Below are positions 17,697 through 26,302 of a stretch of DNA of 64,000 bases, piece by piece. Location of the stretch: NCBI GenBank assembly GCA_016871895.1, contig VHBO01000006.1, positions 19,489 to 83,488 of the forward strand, given 5' to 3'. The notes beneath the pieces are model-generated. The model did not search any database. It was not told where the DNA came from and saw only the letters and a list, made by a program, of their open reading frames with translations. Both the position numbers and the translations under genes were made by a program. Source of the stretch: Gemmatimonadota bacterium (GTDB lineage Bacteria > Gemmatimonadota > Gemmatimonadetes > Gemmatimonadales > Gemmatimonadaceae). How positions within the stretch are numbered: position 1 is the stretch's first letter; each line of letters opens with the position of its first letter.

Positions 17697-18706
17697 GTGC
17701 CGCTCCGAGCGCGCCCGATGAGGTCGCGGAGACTCCACGGCTGCCGGGCGAGATACCAGGCGCCGAGCGCGGTGATCGGCACGAAGGAGAGCAGGTGGAA
17801 GCCGAGCGCCCAGGTCACCGCCGGCTCCGCGGCGATGGCGTAGAGCGCGAGCCCCGCCTTCCCGGTGGCCTCGAAGACCCCGAAGAACCCCGGCGCCTGC
17901 GGAATCGAGACGCCGATCGCGATCACCCCTTGGAGGAAGAGCGCGGCGCTGAAGGGGGCGTCGATGCCGAGCGCGCCGAAGCCGAGCCAGAACGCCAGGG
18001 CATTGGTCAGCCAATGCAGTAGCGTCCACCAGGCGACCTCTCCCACCAGGGCCGGGGAGCGAAGCACCGCGATGCCGGCGGCGAATGACTCGATCAGTGT
18101 CCGAAGGCGCGTGGCGACCGACGGCGCGAGACGTCCCACCGTCTGGTCGATCAGCCCCGTCACGAGCTCCGGCGCGAGGAGGAGCAGGACGAGTCCGAGG
18201 AGGACGACGCCGAGGACCGCGGCCGCGGCGAGGCCGATCTCGCCGGCCCGCCAGCCGAACACCGTCGCCTCGGCGGGGAATGCCGGGTCGAGGGTCCCGA
18301 GGAGGAGCAGCGTCAGCACCATCGTCCCGTCGAAGAGGCGGTCGACGACGAGAGAGCCGAGGGTCGCCCCGAGTCCGAGCGTCGGGTGCCGTTGAGTCAG
18401 GCTGAGGGCGCGCGCGAACTCACCGGCCCGGGCTGGGACGACGTTGTTCACCATCATTCCGATCGCGGTCGCCTCCCAGAGCGGCGCGAAGGGGACCCGC
18501 GGTCCGAGCGGGGCGAGGATCGCCTGCCAGCGGCGCGCGCGGAGCGGGAAGATCGCGGTGGCCGTGATGGTGCAGAGGGCCCAGAGGAGCGGGTCGGAGC
18601 CGCGGAGGCGTGCGGCGACGTCGGCGAACGCCACGTCGCGGAGGGTGAGCCAGAGGAGCGCCGCGCTGAGGGCGATGCCGAGGATGGCACGGAGATCGAG
18701 GCGCAT
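17693..18706 (-). CDS. Lysylphosphatidylglycerol-synthase-type membrane protein (UPF0104)
   Basis: A 337-residue polytopic membrane protein of the LPG-synthase transmembrane/flippase-like family, about eight hydrophobic segments. Diagnostic features are an N-terminal ILGIALSAALLWLTLRDV, FPLRARRWQAIL, the motif VNNVVPARAGEFARAL and a C-terminal IAIGVSIPQAPGFFGVFE. No catalytic synthase domain is attached, so a lipid or polyisoprenoid transport role is more likely than aminoacyl transfer. ATG 18706 is preferred because GAGGAG lies 5 bases upstream; a GTG at 18712 overlaps the previous stop and is the alternative. Its stop overlaps ispE by 4 bp. Confidence 0.8.
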   Translation of the reverse strand: MRLDLRAILGIALSAALLWLTLRDVAFADVAARLRGSDPLLWALCTITATAIFPLRARRWQAILAPLGPRVPFAPLWEATAIGMMVNNVVPARAGEFARALSLTQRHPTLGLGATLGSLVVDRLFDGTMVLTLLLLGTLDPAFPAEATVFGWRAGEIGLAAAAVLGVVLLGLVLLLLAPELVTGLIDQTVGRLAPSVATRLRTLIESFAAGIAVLRSPALVGEVAWWTLLHWLTNALAFWLGFGALGIDAPFSAALFLQGVIAIGVSIPQAPGFFGVFEATGKAGLALYAIAAEPAVTWALGFHLLSFVPITALGAWYLARQPWSLRDLIGRARSGT

Positions 18707-18708
18707 CG

Positions 18709-19356
18709 TCACTCCTCGGCGAGGCGAAGGAGATCGTGCAGTTCGTCTATCGCGGCGGGGGTCGCGGCGCGCTCACCCCGTTCGAGGGCGTCACGGAGGG
18801 CCCGCGCGGCGGCCCGGGCGCTCGGGCCACGGTGGGCGAGCTCGGTGGCGTCGGGGAGTGAGGCGGGCGCCGCGAAGGCGGCGATGCCGTCTCGGAGCAG
18901 GTCGGCCAGTGTCGCACCAGCGGGCGCCGTCATCACGGGGGGGGGCATCACCGGTGGGGCGGCACGGACGAGCGCGGCGAGCGCGAGCACCGTCGCCCCG
19001 TCGGCGGCGGGTACGAGCCCTGCGCCGAGCGCCGCCGCGCCCTCTTGGAGGGCCCGGCTCGCGAGTTCGAGGGTCGGCTGGACGAGCGTGGTCGGGGGCG
19101 CGGTGGCGGGCGTCGCGCCCGCGAGCTGACCGACGACATCGAGGACCGCGCGCAGCGGGGAGGCGGCATCGAGGTGAGCGACCCCGCGCAGCTCGGCGAT
19201 CGCGACGCGCTGCGGCGCGAGGGAGGCGATCGGGTCGGCGGATCGGGCGGCGACGTCGATGGCGCTCGCGAGCGCGTCGAGGCGACTCACGATCCAACGC
19301 AGCGCCGTGTCGTCGGGCGCGTTGGGGCCGGTGACCGGAGTGGTGGGGGTCGGCAT
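18709..19356 (-). CDS. Ala-rich hypothetical protein
   Basis: A 215-residue protein, very rich in Ala, Leu and Pro, predicted mainly helical. It has no signal peptide, membrane segment or motif that I recognise. Its ends are helical (DDTALRWIVSRLDALASAID and AAARALRDALERGERA) with a Pro-rich break near residue 145. It lies 8 bp after pdxJ and overlaps the start region of the flippase-like gene, which supports real translation. Function is unknown. Confidence 0.5.
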   Translation of the reverse strand: MPTPTTPVTGPNAPDDTALRWIVSRLDALASAIDVAARSADPIASLAPQRVAIAELRGVAHLDAASPLRAVLDVVGQLAGATPATAPPTTLVQPTLELASRALQEGAAALGAGLVPAADGATVLALAALVRAAPPVMPPPVMTAPAGATLADLLRDGIAAFAAPASLPDATELAHRGPSARAAARALRDALERGERAATPAAIDELHDLLRLAEE

Positions 19357-19364
19357 CGGCGTGG

Positions 19365-20099
19365 TCAGGGGGCGAGCCCCGGCCGGGCCGCATCCATCGC
19401 GGTCCGCATCCGACGCACCGCCTCCGGAAGCCCGTGGAAGAGCGCGTCGGCGATGATCGCGTGTCCGATGTTGAGTTCCTCGCAGGTGGGGATCGCCGCG
19501 ACGGGGCCGACGTTCGCGAGGGTGAGACCGTGCCCGGCGTGGATGGCGAGCCCCCGCGCCGCGCCGTCGGCCGCCGCCGTCTGCAGCGCGTGGAGCGCGT
19601 CGGCGTTTTCGGGGTCGTGGCAGTAGGTCCCGGTATGCAGTTCGATGGCGGCGACGCCGAGGGCGTGGGCCCGCTCGATCTGTCGGAGGTCGGGGTCGAT
19701 GAAGAGCGCCGTGCGGATCCCGGCATCGTGCAACGCCGCGAGGGCACGCCGGAGTCCCTCGGGGTCGCGCGCGAGGTCGAGGCCGCCTTCGGTGGTGACC
19801 TCCTCGCGCCGTTCCGGCACAAGCGTGACCTGGTGCGGCCGGAGCCGACAGGCGAGCGCGATCATCTCCGGGGTGTTGGCGATCTCGAGATTGAATGGGG
19901 TGCGGAGCACCGACGCGAGCGTGACGATGTCGGCGTCCTGCATATGCCGCCGGTCTTCGCGAAGGTGGGCCGTGATGCCGTCGGCACCGGCGTCCTCACA
20001 GCGTTGGGCTGCGACCACCGGATCGGGGTAGGCGACCCGCCGGGCCTGCCGGACCGTCGCGACGTGATCGATGTTGATGTAGAGGCGCTGCCGGCTCAT
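19365..20099 (-). CDS. pdxJ: Pyridoxine 5'-phosphate synthase
   Basis: A 244-residue PdxJ, full length. The N-terminal LYINIDHVATVRQARR, then DAGADGITAHLREDRRHMQD, FNLEIANTPEM, QVTLVPERREEVTTEGGLD and the C-terminal HAGHGLTLANV and EELNIGHAIIADALFHGL are all standard. It condenses 1-deoxyxylulose 5-phosphate-pathway intermediates (3-amino-1-hydroxyacetone phosphate and DXP) to pyridoxine phosphate. It uses the same DXP precursor as the MEP pathway to which ispE, downstream in the same gene series, belongs. Confidence 0.97.
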   Translation of the reverse strand: MSRQRLYINIDHVATVRQARRVAYPDPVVAAQRCEDAGADGITAHLREDRRHMQDADIVTLASVLRTPFNLEIANTPEMIALACRLRPHQVTLVPERREEVTTEGGLDLARDPEGLRRALAALHDAGIRTALFIDPDLRQIERAHALGVAAIELHTGTYCHDPENADALHALQTAAADGAARGLAIHAGHGLTLANVGPVAAIPTCEELNIGHAIIADALFHGLPEAVRRMRTAMDAARPGLAP

Positions 20100-20134
20100 C
20101 TTGCGTCGACCTTCTTCAGGGTGGAGCGCTGCAC

Positions 20135-20572
20135 GTGCGACGATCGAATCTGATGGTGTTGGTGGCGGTGCTCGGCGGCGTCCTCACCGGGTGTCTCTCG
20201 GCGGGGGGTGCCAGGACCGGGGCGGCGACGCCGGAGGAGGCGGTGCGGCGCTATGTGACCGCGGCTGACGCGAAGGACGTCGACGAGCTCGCCGCCGTCT
20301 GGGGCACGGCGCAGGCGCCGCTCGCCGACCGCGCGTCGCGCTCGGAGGTCGAACGGCGGGCCTTCATCGTCTTCTGCCATCTGCAGCACGAGACGGTCGA
20401 ACTCACCGGCCCGGCGCTCGGTGAGGGGGGACGGCAACTCTTCCGGGTGGCCCTCCGTCAGGGCGACCGGTCGGCCACCACGACGTTCGCGACGATCCAG
20501 AACACGCGCTCCAAGCGCTGGTTCGTCGAGACGTTCGACCTGTCGGCGGTCGTGACCCTCTGCACCCATTAA
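20135..20572 (+). CDS. Small lipoprotein
   Basis: A 145-residue protein with a lipoprotein signal peptide (MRRSNLMVLVAVLGGVLTGC, lipobox LTGC, Cys20). The mature domain (about 30-145) has an NTF2/SnoaL-like look: ATPEEAVRRYVTAADAKDVD ELAAVWGT at the start, then FRVALRQGDRSATTTF and RWFVETFDLSAV strands. This resemblance is only by pattern. The start is GTG 20135, 35 bp from the divergent pdxJ. Its TAA stop shares TTAA with the stop of the convergent mce gene. Confidence 0.7.
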   Translation: MRRSNLMVLVAVLGGVLTGCLSAGGARTGAATPEEAVRRYVTAADAKDVDELAAVWGTAQAPLADRASRSEVERRAFIVFCHLQHETVELTGPALGEGGRQLFRVALRQGDRSATTTFATIQNTRSKRWFVETFDLSAVVTLCTH

Positions 20573-20988
20573 TATTCCGTGAGTTCGACCAGCACACCGG
20601 CCGTCGAGGCGGGGTGCAGGAAGGCGATCCGCTTCCCTTCGGCGCCCATCCGTGGGCGCTCGTCGATGAGGCGGATCCCCGCGGCCCGACACCGCTCGAG
20701 GGTGCCCTCGAGGTCGTCGACCGCGAAGCAGAGATGGTGGATGCCGGGGCCGCGCTTGTCGATGAACTTCCCGATCGGCGAGTCGGCGACCTTCGGCTCG
20801 AGCAGCTCCACCACCGCGTCACCCGCCTGCAGCCCCGCGATGCGGGCGCCGTCGGCGTCGTCGAGCGGGACCTCGGGCATCCCGAGGACCTCTCGATAGA
20901 AGGGCAGGATCGCCTCCAGCGACGCCACCGCCACGCCGATGTGGGCGAGGCGGGTGCCGCGGCGGGGCGAGGGATCAGAAGCGTTCAT
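20569..20988 (-). CDS. mce: Methylmalonyl-CoA epimerase
   Basis: A 139-residue vicinal-oxygen-chelate protein of the methylmalonyl-CoA epimerase type. Conserved are HIGVAVASLEAILPFYREVL, a central DAVVELLEP, SPIGKFIDKRGPGIHHLCFA with the metal-binding His, and LIDERPRMGAEGKRIAFLHP. It interconverts the R and S forms of methylmalonyl-CoA in propionyl-CoA metabolism. ATG 20988 is chosen as it begins the family N-terminus; the frame is open to 21123. No mutase gene is in the window. Confidence 0.93.
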   Translation of the reverse strand: MNASDPSPRRGTRLAHIGVAVASLEAILPFYREVLGMPEVPLDDADGARIAGLQAGDAVVELLEPKVADSPIGKFIDKRGPGIHHLCFAVDDLEGTLERCRAAGIRLIDERPRMGAEGKRIAFLHPASTAGVLVELTEY

Positions 20989-21091
20989 CAGGCGGACGGA
21001 CCCTGGGAGACGGGCGGGACGCAGGGGACGTCGGAACATTAGCGAGGCGCGCCGGACCCCGACACCGGGCGCCGCACCAGAGGAGCAGGCG

Positions 21092-21418
21092 ATGAGCAAG
21101 CCGGTGGTGGTGACGGATGACAACTTCGCGGCCGAGGTGGAGCAGCAGGCCGGCGTGACGGTGGTGGATTTCTGGGCGACCTGGTGCGGGCCGTGCCGGA
21201 TGATCGCCCCGATCCTCGATCAGCTCGCCGCCGACTATGACGGGCGCGTGAAGGTGACGAAGCTCGACGTCGACGCGAACCAGCGGACCGCGGCGCGGTT
21301 CCAGGTGCGCTCGATCCCGACGCTGCTGTTCTTCAAGGACGGCAAGCTCGTGGACCAGCTCATCGGGGCGGTGCCGAAGCCCCAGCTCGCGGCCAAGTTC
21401 GATTCGCACTTGACGTGA
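21092..21418 (+). CDS. trxA: Thioredoxin
   Basis: A 108-residue thioredoxin with the redox-active WCGPC in VVDFWATWCGPCRMIAPILD and the cis-proline region RSIPTLLFFKDGKLVDQLIG. Cytoplasmic, no signal. ATG 21092 is preferred: the Shine-Dalgarno AGAGGAG lies just upstream and the family N-terminus starts there, although the frame is open from 20939. Its TGA overlaps the GTG of rsmI (GTGA), placing it first in a long overlapping operon. Confidence 0.97.
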   Translation: MSKPVVVTDDNFAAEVEQQAGVTVVDFWATWCGPCRMIAPILDQLAADYDGRVKVTKLDVDANQRTAARFQVRSIPTLLFFKDGKLVDQLIGAVPKPQLAAKFDSHLT

Positions 21419-22257
21419 GTGCGGGCGGCGAGAGGGTGCCCGGCACCCTGTTCGTCGTCAGCACCCCGATCGGGCACCTCGGCGACCTGAGTCCGCGGGC
21501 GGTCGAGGTGCTCCGGTCCGTCGCGGCGATCCTCGCCGAGGACACGCGGCACACGCGGCATCTCACCGATCGCTTCGACATCCCGACGCCGCTCGTGAGC
21601 TATCACGAGCACAACGAGGCCGAGCGCACGCCCGGCCTCGTCGCGCGTCTGCACGCGGGCGAGTCGCTGGCCCTTGTCAGCGACGCGGGCACGCCGCTCC
21701 TCTCCGATCCCGGCGCGCGGCTCGTCGAGGCGGTCGTCGCGGCGGGGCTCCCCGTCTCGCCGGTGCCGGGACCCTCGGCGCTCCTCGCCGCCCTCGTCGG
21801 TGCGGGGCTCCCCGCCGACCGATTCACCTTCTTCGGGTTCCTCCCGCGGAAGGGACGCGACCGGCAGGAGGCACTTGGATCGCTCGCGGCGCTCCCGCAC
21901 GTCGGCGTGGTCTACGAAGCCGCCAACCGTGTGGCAGAGACGCTCGCGGAGCTCGCGGCGGCGGGCGCGGGCGAGCGGCCGGCGGTCGTCGCGCGGGAAC
22001 TGACCAAACAGTTCGAGACCTTCCATCGCGGCACGGTCGCCTCCCTCGCGGCGTCGATGGCGGCGGAGCCACCTCGGGGCGAGGTGGTGCTGGTGATCGG
22101 GGCGGGCGCGCCGGCGCCGGCGCCCGACGAGGCGACCCTCCGGGCGCACGCGGTCCGCTGTCGCGCCGAGGGGATGAGCGCCCGCGAGGTGCAGCGCGTA
22201 TTGATGGACGAGATGCACGCGCCGCGGAACCTCGCCTACCGGATCGCGCACGGATGA
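21415..22257 (+). CDS. rsmI: 16S rRNA (cytidine1402-2'-O)-methyltransferase
   Basis: A 280-residue tetrapyrrole-methylase-fold protein. The N-terminus LFVVSTPIGHLGDLSPRAVE, then AEDTRHTRHL, LVSDAGTPLLSDPGARLVEA, PGPSALLAALVGAGLP and FFGFLPRKGRDRQ are diagnostic of RsmI, which with RsmH makes m4Cm1402 in the 16S decoding centre. The start is GTG 21415 overlapping trxA. Its stop overlaps the DUF4159 gene by ATGA, so an rRNA modification enzyme is translationally coupled to an envelope-type operon. Confidence 0.95.
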   Translation: MSAGGERVPGTLFVVSTPIGHLGDLSPRAVEVLRSVAAILAEDTRHTRHLTDRFDIPTPLVSYHEHNEAERTPGLVARLHAGESLALVSDAGTPLLSDPGARLVEAVVAAGLPVSPVPGPSALLAALVGAGLPADRFTFFGFLPRKGRDRQEALGSLAALPHVGVVYEAANRVAETLAELAAAGAGERPAVVARELTKQFETFHRGTVASLAASMAAEPPRGEVVLVIGAGAPAPAPDEATLRAHAVRCRAEGMSAREVQRVLMDEMHAPRNLAYRIAHG

Positions 22258-22955
22258 CGCGCCGTCCTCGCCGCTTCTTCGCTGCCGGCGCCGTCGTATT
22301 GGTCGTCGCGCTCGGCGTGGCCGCCCGCCCGATCGGTTCTGGTGCGGTGCCGCGCCTCGCCGTCGCGCGGCTCCAATACGATGGTGACGATTGGTATGCG
22401 AACCCTTCGAGTCTGCCGAACCTCATCCGCGCGATCCGCGAACGCACCGCGCTCGCGATCGAGCCGCGGGAGGTGCGGGTCACGCTCCTCGACGACCGGC
22501 TCTTCGATGTGCCGTTCTTGCACCTCACCGGGCACGGGAACCTGACGCTGAGTGACGCCGAGGTCGTGCGGCTGCGGGAGTATCTCCTCCGCGGGGGGTT
22601 CCTGCACGCCGACGACAACTACGGGCTCGACGCGGCCTTCCGTCGAGAACTCGCGAAAGTCTTTCCCGACCGCCCGCTCGTCGACGTCCCGCTCTCGCAC
22701 CCGATCTACCGGATCGTCTATCCGTTCCCGGAGGGGGTCCCGAAGATCCACGAGCACGACGGGCAGCCGGCGCGCGGGTATGGCCTCTTCATCGGGGATC
22801 GACTCGCTGTGTACTACTCTCACGAGGCCGACCTCGGGAACGGATGGGAGGACGTCGGGACCTATGCGGACGATCCGCCTGAGGCGCACGAGGCGGCGCT
22901 GCGGATGGGAGTGAATCTTTTCGTGTATGCCGTGACGAGCGGGGTGGGGCGATGA
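22254..22955 (+). CDS. DUF4159 domain protein
   Basis: A 233-residue protein with one N-terminal membrane segment or signal (FFAAGAVVLVVALGVAARP) and a DUF4159 domain: RLQYDGDDWYANPSSLPNL, LHLTGHGNLTLSDAEV, LREYLLRGGFLHADDNYG, LSHPIYRIVYPFPEG and YYSHEADLGNGWED. The fold is related to the glutamine-amidotransferase-like part seen in large envelope proteins; the biochemical role is not established. In other phyla DUF4159 genes accompany MoxR, DUF58, VWA and DUF4175 genes; here DUF4175 follows, with 4-bp overlaps on both sides. Confidence 0.85.
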   Translation: MTRRPRRFFAAGAVVLVVALGVAARPIGSGAVPRLAVARLQYDGDDWYANPSSLPNLIRAIRERTALAIEPREVRVTLLDDRLFDVPFLHLTGHGNLTLSDAEVVRLREYLLRGGFLHADDNYGLDAAFRRELAKVFPDRPLVDVPLSHPIYRIVYPFPEGVPKIHEHDGQPARGYGLFIGDRLAVYYSHEADLGNGWEDVGTYADDPPEAHEAALRMGVNLFVYAVTSGVGR

Positions 22956-25900
22956 GGATCGTCGCGCTCGTCGCCGACGAATCTGCCCGGCTCCGTCGGC
23001 TCGCCGCTGCGACCACGCTGGCGTGGCCCGCGGCGGTGGGCGTCGCCCTGCTCGCCGCGGGCGCGTTCGCGCTCGCCGACGGACGCTGGCTCACGGTGTC
23101 CCCGCTCTGGCCCTTCGCGGTCTGGGGGGGTGCACTGCTGGCGTGCGTCGGTGGGTGGCGTCTGCTGCGCCGGCGCGTCGGCGCAGCGTCGGCCGCGGCG
23201 CGGGTCGCGATGGCGATCGAAGCGGAGCAGGGGCAGCGACGCGGTTCGGTCGAAGGATTCCTCGAAGTCGCCCCGCTCGGCGGCGCGCTCGTCTCGCACG
23301 CCGACGCGCGCCTCGCGGCGGGGCTGCGCGCGGTCGCCGATGCGCCGGCGCCGCGGCATCGGCGCGCCGCGTGGCAGCGCGGCGGTGCCGGCGTCGTGGT
23401 GTTGCTGGGGATGCTCGGCCTCGCCGGGCTCACGTCGCCGGCGACGGCGGACGGCTGGCGCGCGCTCGCCCATCCGGTGCGCGCCTGGCGTGGCACGCTC
23501 GTGGCGCCTCTCGCCGTGGAGGGACTCCCGTCCCGCGTCGTCCGCGGCGGGACGCTCGACGTCCGGCTCGCCGCACCGGGGCGCCGCGCGATCCGGCTGC
23601 GCTGGCGGCAGACCGGCGGTGCGTGGCGCGATTCCGCGGTCGTCGTGACCGCCGGCCACGCCGCGGTGCGGGTGGGGCCGATCGACGCGGACCTCGTGCT
23701 CCTCGCGACCGACGGGCGTGCGACGACGGACACGCTCCGCACCCGGATCGCCGATCGTCCGTTCCTCGGCGAGGTCGTCGTGCAGGCGATCTATCCCGCG
23801 TATCTCGGGCGCGCCGCCGAGCGGCTCGCCATCGATGCGCCGATCGCGGTGCCGGAGGGGACGCAGCTCCGGCTCGAGGGGCAGGCGTCGGAGCCGCTGT
23901 CGTCGGTGCAACTCGTCTCCGCCGCCGGTGCGCGGGTCGCGCTGACGGTTCGTGGCGTCGCCTTCACCGGAGGCTTCCGGCCGTCGGGACTCGACGCGTG
24001 GCGCTGGGAGGCGCGGGGCTCTGCCGGGCCGATCGAGGATGTGCCGACGCCGCTCGAGATCGAGGTCGTCGCGGATGCCGCCCCGCGGGTGGAGATCGTC
24101 GAGCCCACGGGCGAGCCGAAGGTCGGGCCCGAGGATCGGGTCGGCATCGAGATCGTCGCCCAGGATGACCAGCAGCTGCGCGGGGTCTGGCTGCGACGCA
24201 CGGTGTTCTCGCCGAGCGGCGATTCCACCGATGTCACGGAGTATCGGTTGAGTGACGCGCGGGAGTCGGAGTGGGTCGGCGGCGCGGTGCAGGCGTTGGC
24301 CGACCTCGCGCTCGCGCCCGGGTCGGCGGTGCGATTCGAAGCCGTGGCGCGGGATGCGGTCCCCGGCCGACCGGAGACGGTGAGCGCACCGTTGCTGCTC
24401 CGCATCCCGACGGCGGCTGAGGAGCGCGCTGCCGCACGCGACGTGGGGGATGCGGCCGCGGCCGCGGCGCGCGCGGCGGCACAGGCGCAGGCACAGCTCG
24501 CCGAACGCACCGCCACCGAGGCACGCACGCGGTCGGATCGTCCCGCCGCACCGACGGAGGCGTCACCGACGCGCCCGGGCGCGACCCCGCCCGCCGCGAA
24601 CGCCGCGACGCCGATGCGCTACGATGGCGCGGAGCGCGCGCGCGAGATCGCGGCGCAGCAGCGGGCGATGCAGGACCGGGTGAGTGGGCTCGAGGAGACC
24701 GCCCGCGAGATGGAGGATCGCCTGCGCGAGGCGGGGGCGCTCGACACGTCGCTCGCCCGGCAGCTGCAGGATGCGCAGCGCCTCCTGCGCGAGGCGATGA
24801 CCCCTGAGCTCGCGGAGGCGCTCCGGCGCGTGGAGCAATCGGCGAACGACCTGAACGCGGAGCGCACGCGGCAGTCGCTCGCGGATCTCGCCGCGCAGCA
24901 GCAGCGGATGCGGGAGGCGCTCGAGAAGAGCGCGGAGATGCTCCGGCGCGCGGCGCTCGAGGGGGCGATGAAGACGACGGCTGATCAGGCGCGCGACCTC
25001 GCGCAGGCGCAGCGCGCCTTCGCGGACAGCGCGCGCCGACGCCCGCCGGAGGCGCGCGAGGCCGAGGCGCTCGCGCGGCAATCGCGGGAGCTCGCGGAGA
25101 CGATGGCGGCGCTCCAGGAGCGGCTCGCGCAGTCGCGGGCGCGCACCGGTGCGTCGCAGACCGAGCGGGCGTCGGCCGAGGCGCGTCGGTCGGAGTCGGC
25201 GCTGCAGGAGGCGATGCGACAGGCGCGTGAGGCGGCGGCGGGCGCGCGTCCCGCGTCGCGGGACTCCGCGCGGCGCGATGCACAGGACGCGGCGGCACAG
25301 GCCGCGCAGGCGATGGCCGAGGCGGCCGCGGCGATGCAGCAGGCGCGCGCCGGCCAGGTCGCGGAGTGGAAGGGCGAGCTGACGCAGGCGCTCGATCGCT
25401 CGGTGCAGGAGATGATGCAGCTCGCGCAGGAACAGGACGCGCTCGCCCGCGACGCCCAGCAGAATCCGTCGGATCCCTCGCTCCGAGGGCGCCAGTCGGC
25501 GTTGCAGCAGGGGATGCAGACCGCCCAACGCCGGCTCGCCGAGCAGGGGAAGCAGAGTGCACTCCTCTCCGCGCGCAGCGAGCAGATGGTGCAGCAGGCA
25601 CAGCAGCAGGTGAGCGAGGCCACGCGCGACGCCGCACAGTCGGCGTCGGGCCAGTCGGCGCAGTCGATGCAGGAGGCGGCCGACGCGCTCCGGCAGGCGG
25701 CGGCGCAGCTCACGCGGGACCGCGACCGCGCCGCGTCCGCGCAGTCGGCGTCGGGGGTCCCGGAGATGCTCGAGCAGCTGCAGCAGCTCGCCCAGCAGCA
25801 GGGGCAGCTGAACGGGCAGATGCAGAGCCTCCTCGGTGGCGCACAGGCGCGCGGGTCGCAGGGCGTGGATGCCGCGGCGCGGGAACGGGCGCGCGAACTC

Positions 25901-26302
25901 GCGCGCTCGCAACGGGAGGTCGCGCGCGCGCTCGATCAGGTCGCTGACGCTGATCCCACTGGGCGGGCGCAGGAGATGGCGCGCGAGGCGCGCGTGCTCG
26001 CGCAGGCGCTCGATCAGGGGATCGCCGACCCCGCCACGCAGGCGCGTCAGGAACGGCTCTTCCGCCGGATGCTCGATGCGGGACGCGCCCTCGAACAGGA
26101 CCAGCAGGACGAGGCGCAGCGTCGGGAATCCCGGGCCGCGCGTGGGACGGCCCGCTTCACCCCGGCCGATGGACCGCAGCGGGGCGCGGCGGCAGAGCGC
26201 TATCAGCTGCCGACGTGGGAGGAACTGCGCGGGATGAGCGCCGAGGAGCGCCGCCTCGTGCTCGAGTACTTCCGCGCCCTGAACGCGGGGAAGGTGCCGT
26301 GA
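22952..26302 (+). CDS. DUF4175-like membrane protein with long coiled coil
   Basis: A 1116-residue protein. The N-terminus has two membrane segments (about 20-45 and 50-70) and a third near 145-165. An Ig-like/strand-rich region follows (about 190-480; QAIYPAYLGRAAERLAID, VEIVEPTGEPKVGPEDRVGI, DDQQLRGVWLRR). Residues about 485-1090 form an extremely long Ala/Gln/Arg/Glu-rich helix with clear heptad character. This is the DUF4175 architecture found next to DUF4159. It is probably an inner-membrane protein reaching across the periplasm. It overlaps both neighbours by 4 bp. The repetitive Gln/Ala composition makes the helix region poorly alignable. Confidence 0.8.
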   Translation: MRIVALVADESARLRRLAAATTLAWPAAVGVALLAAGAFALADGRWLTVSPLWPFAVWGGALLACVGGWRLLRRRVGAASAAARVAMAIEAEQGQRRGSVEGFLEVAPLGGALVSHADARLAAGLRAVADAPAPRHRRAAWQRGGAGVVVLLGMLGLAGLTSPATADGWRALAHPVRAWRGTLVAPLAVEGLPSRVVRGGTLDVRLAAPGRRAIRLRWRQTGGAWRDSAVVVTAGHAAVRVGPIDADLVLLATDGRATTDTLRTRIADRPFLGEVVVQAIYPAYLGRAAERLAIDAPIAVPEGTQLRLEGQASEPLSSVQLVSAAGARVALTVRGVAFTGGFRPSGLDAWRWEARGSAGPIEDVPTPLEIEVVADAAPRVEIVEPTGEPKVGPEDRVGIEIVAQDDQQLRGVWLRRTVFSPSGDSTDVTEYRLSDARESEWVGGAVQALADLALAPGSAVRFEAVARDAVPGRPETVSAPLLLRIPTAAEERAAARDVGDAAAAAARAAAQAQAQLAERTATEARTRSDRPAAPTEASPTRPGATPPAANAATPMRYDGAERAREIAAQQRAMQDRVSGLEETAREMEDRLREAGALDTSLARQLQDAQRLLREAMTPELAEALRRVEQSANDLNAERTRQSLADLAAQQQRMREALEKSAEMLRRAALEGAMKTTADQARDLAQAQRAFADSARRRPPEAREAEALARQSRELAETMAALQERLAQSRARTGASQTERASAEARRSESALQEAMRQAREAAAGARPASRDSARRDAQDAAAQAAQAMAEAAAAMQQARAGQVAEWKGELTQALDRSVQEMMQLAQEQDALARDAQQNPSDPSLRGRQSALQQGMQTAQRRLAEQGKQSALLSARSEQMVQQAQQQVSEATRDAAQSASGQSAQSMQEAADALRQAAAQLTRDRDRAASAQSASGVPEMLEQLQQLAQQQGQLNGQMQSLLGGAQARGSQGVDAAARERARELARSQREVARALDQVADADPTGRAQEMAREARVLAQALDQGIADPATQARQERLFRRMLDAGRALEQDQQDEAQRRESRAARGTARFTPADGPQRGAAAERYQLPTWEELRGMSAEERRLVLEYFRALNAGKVP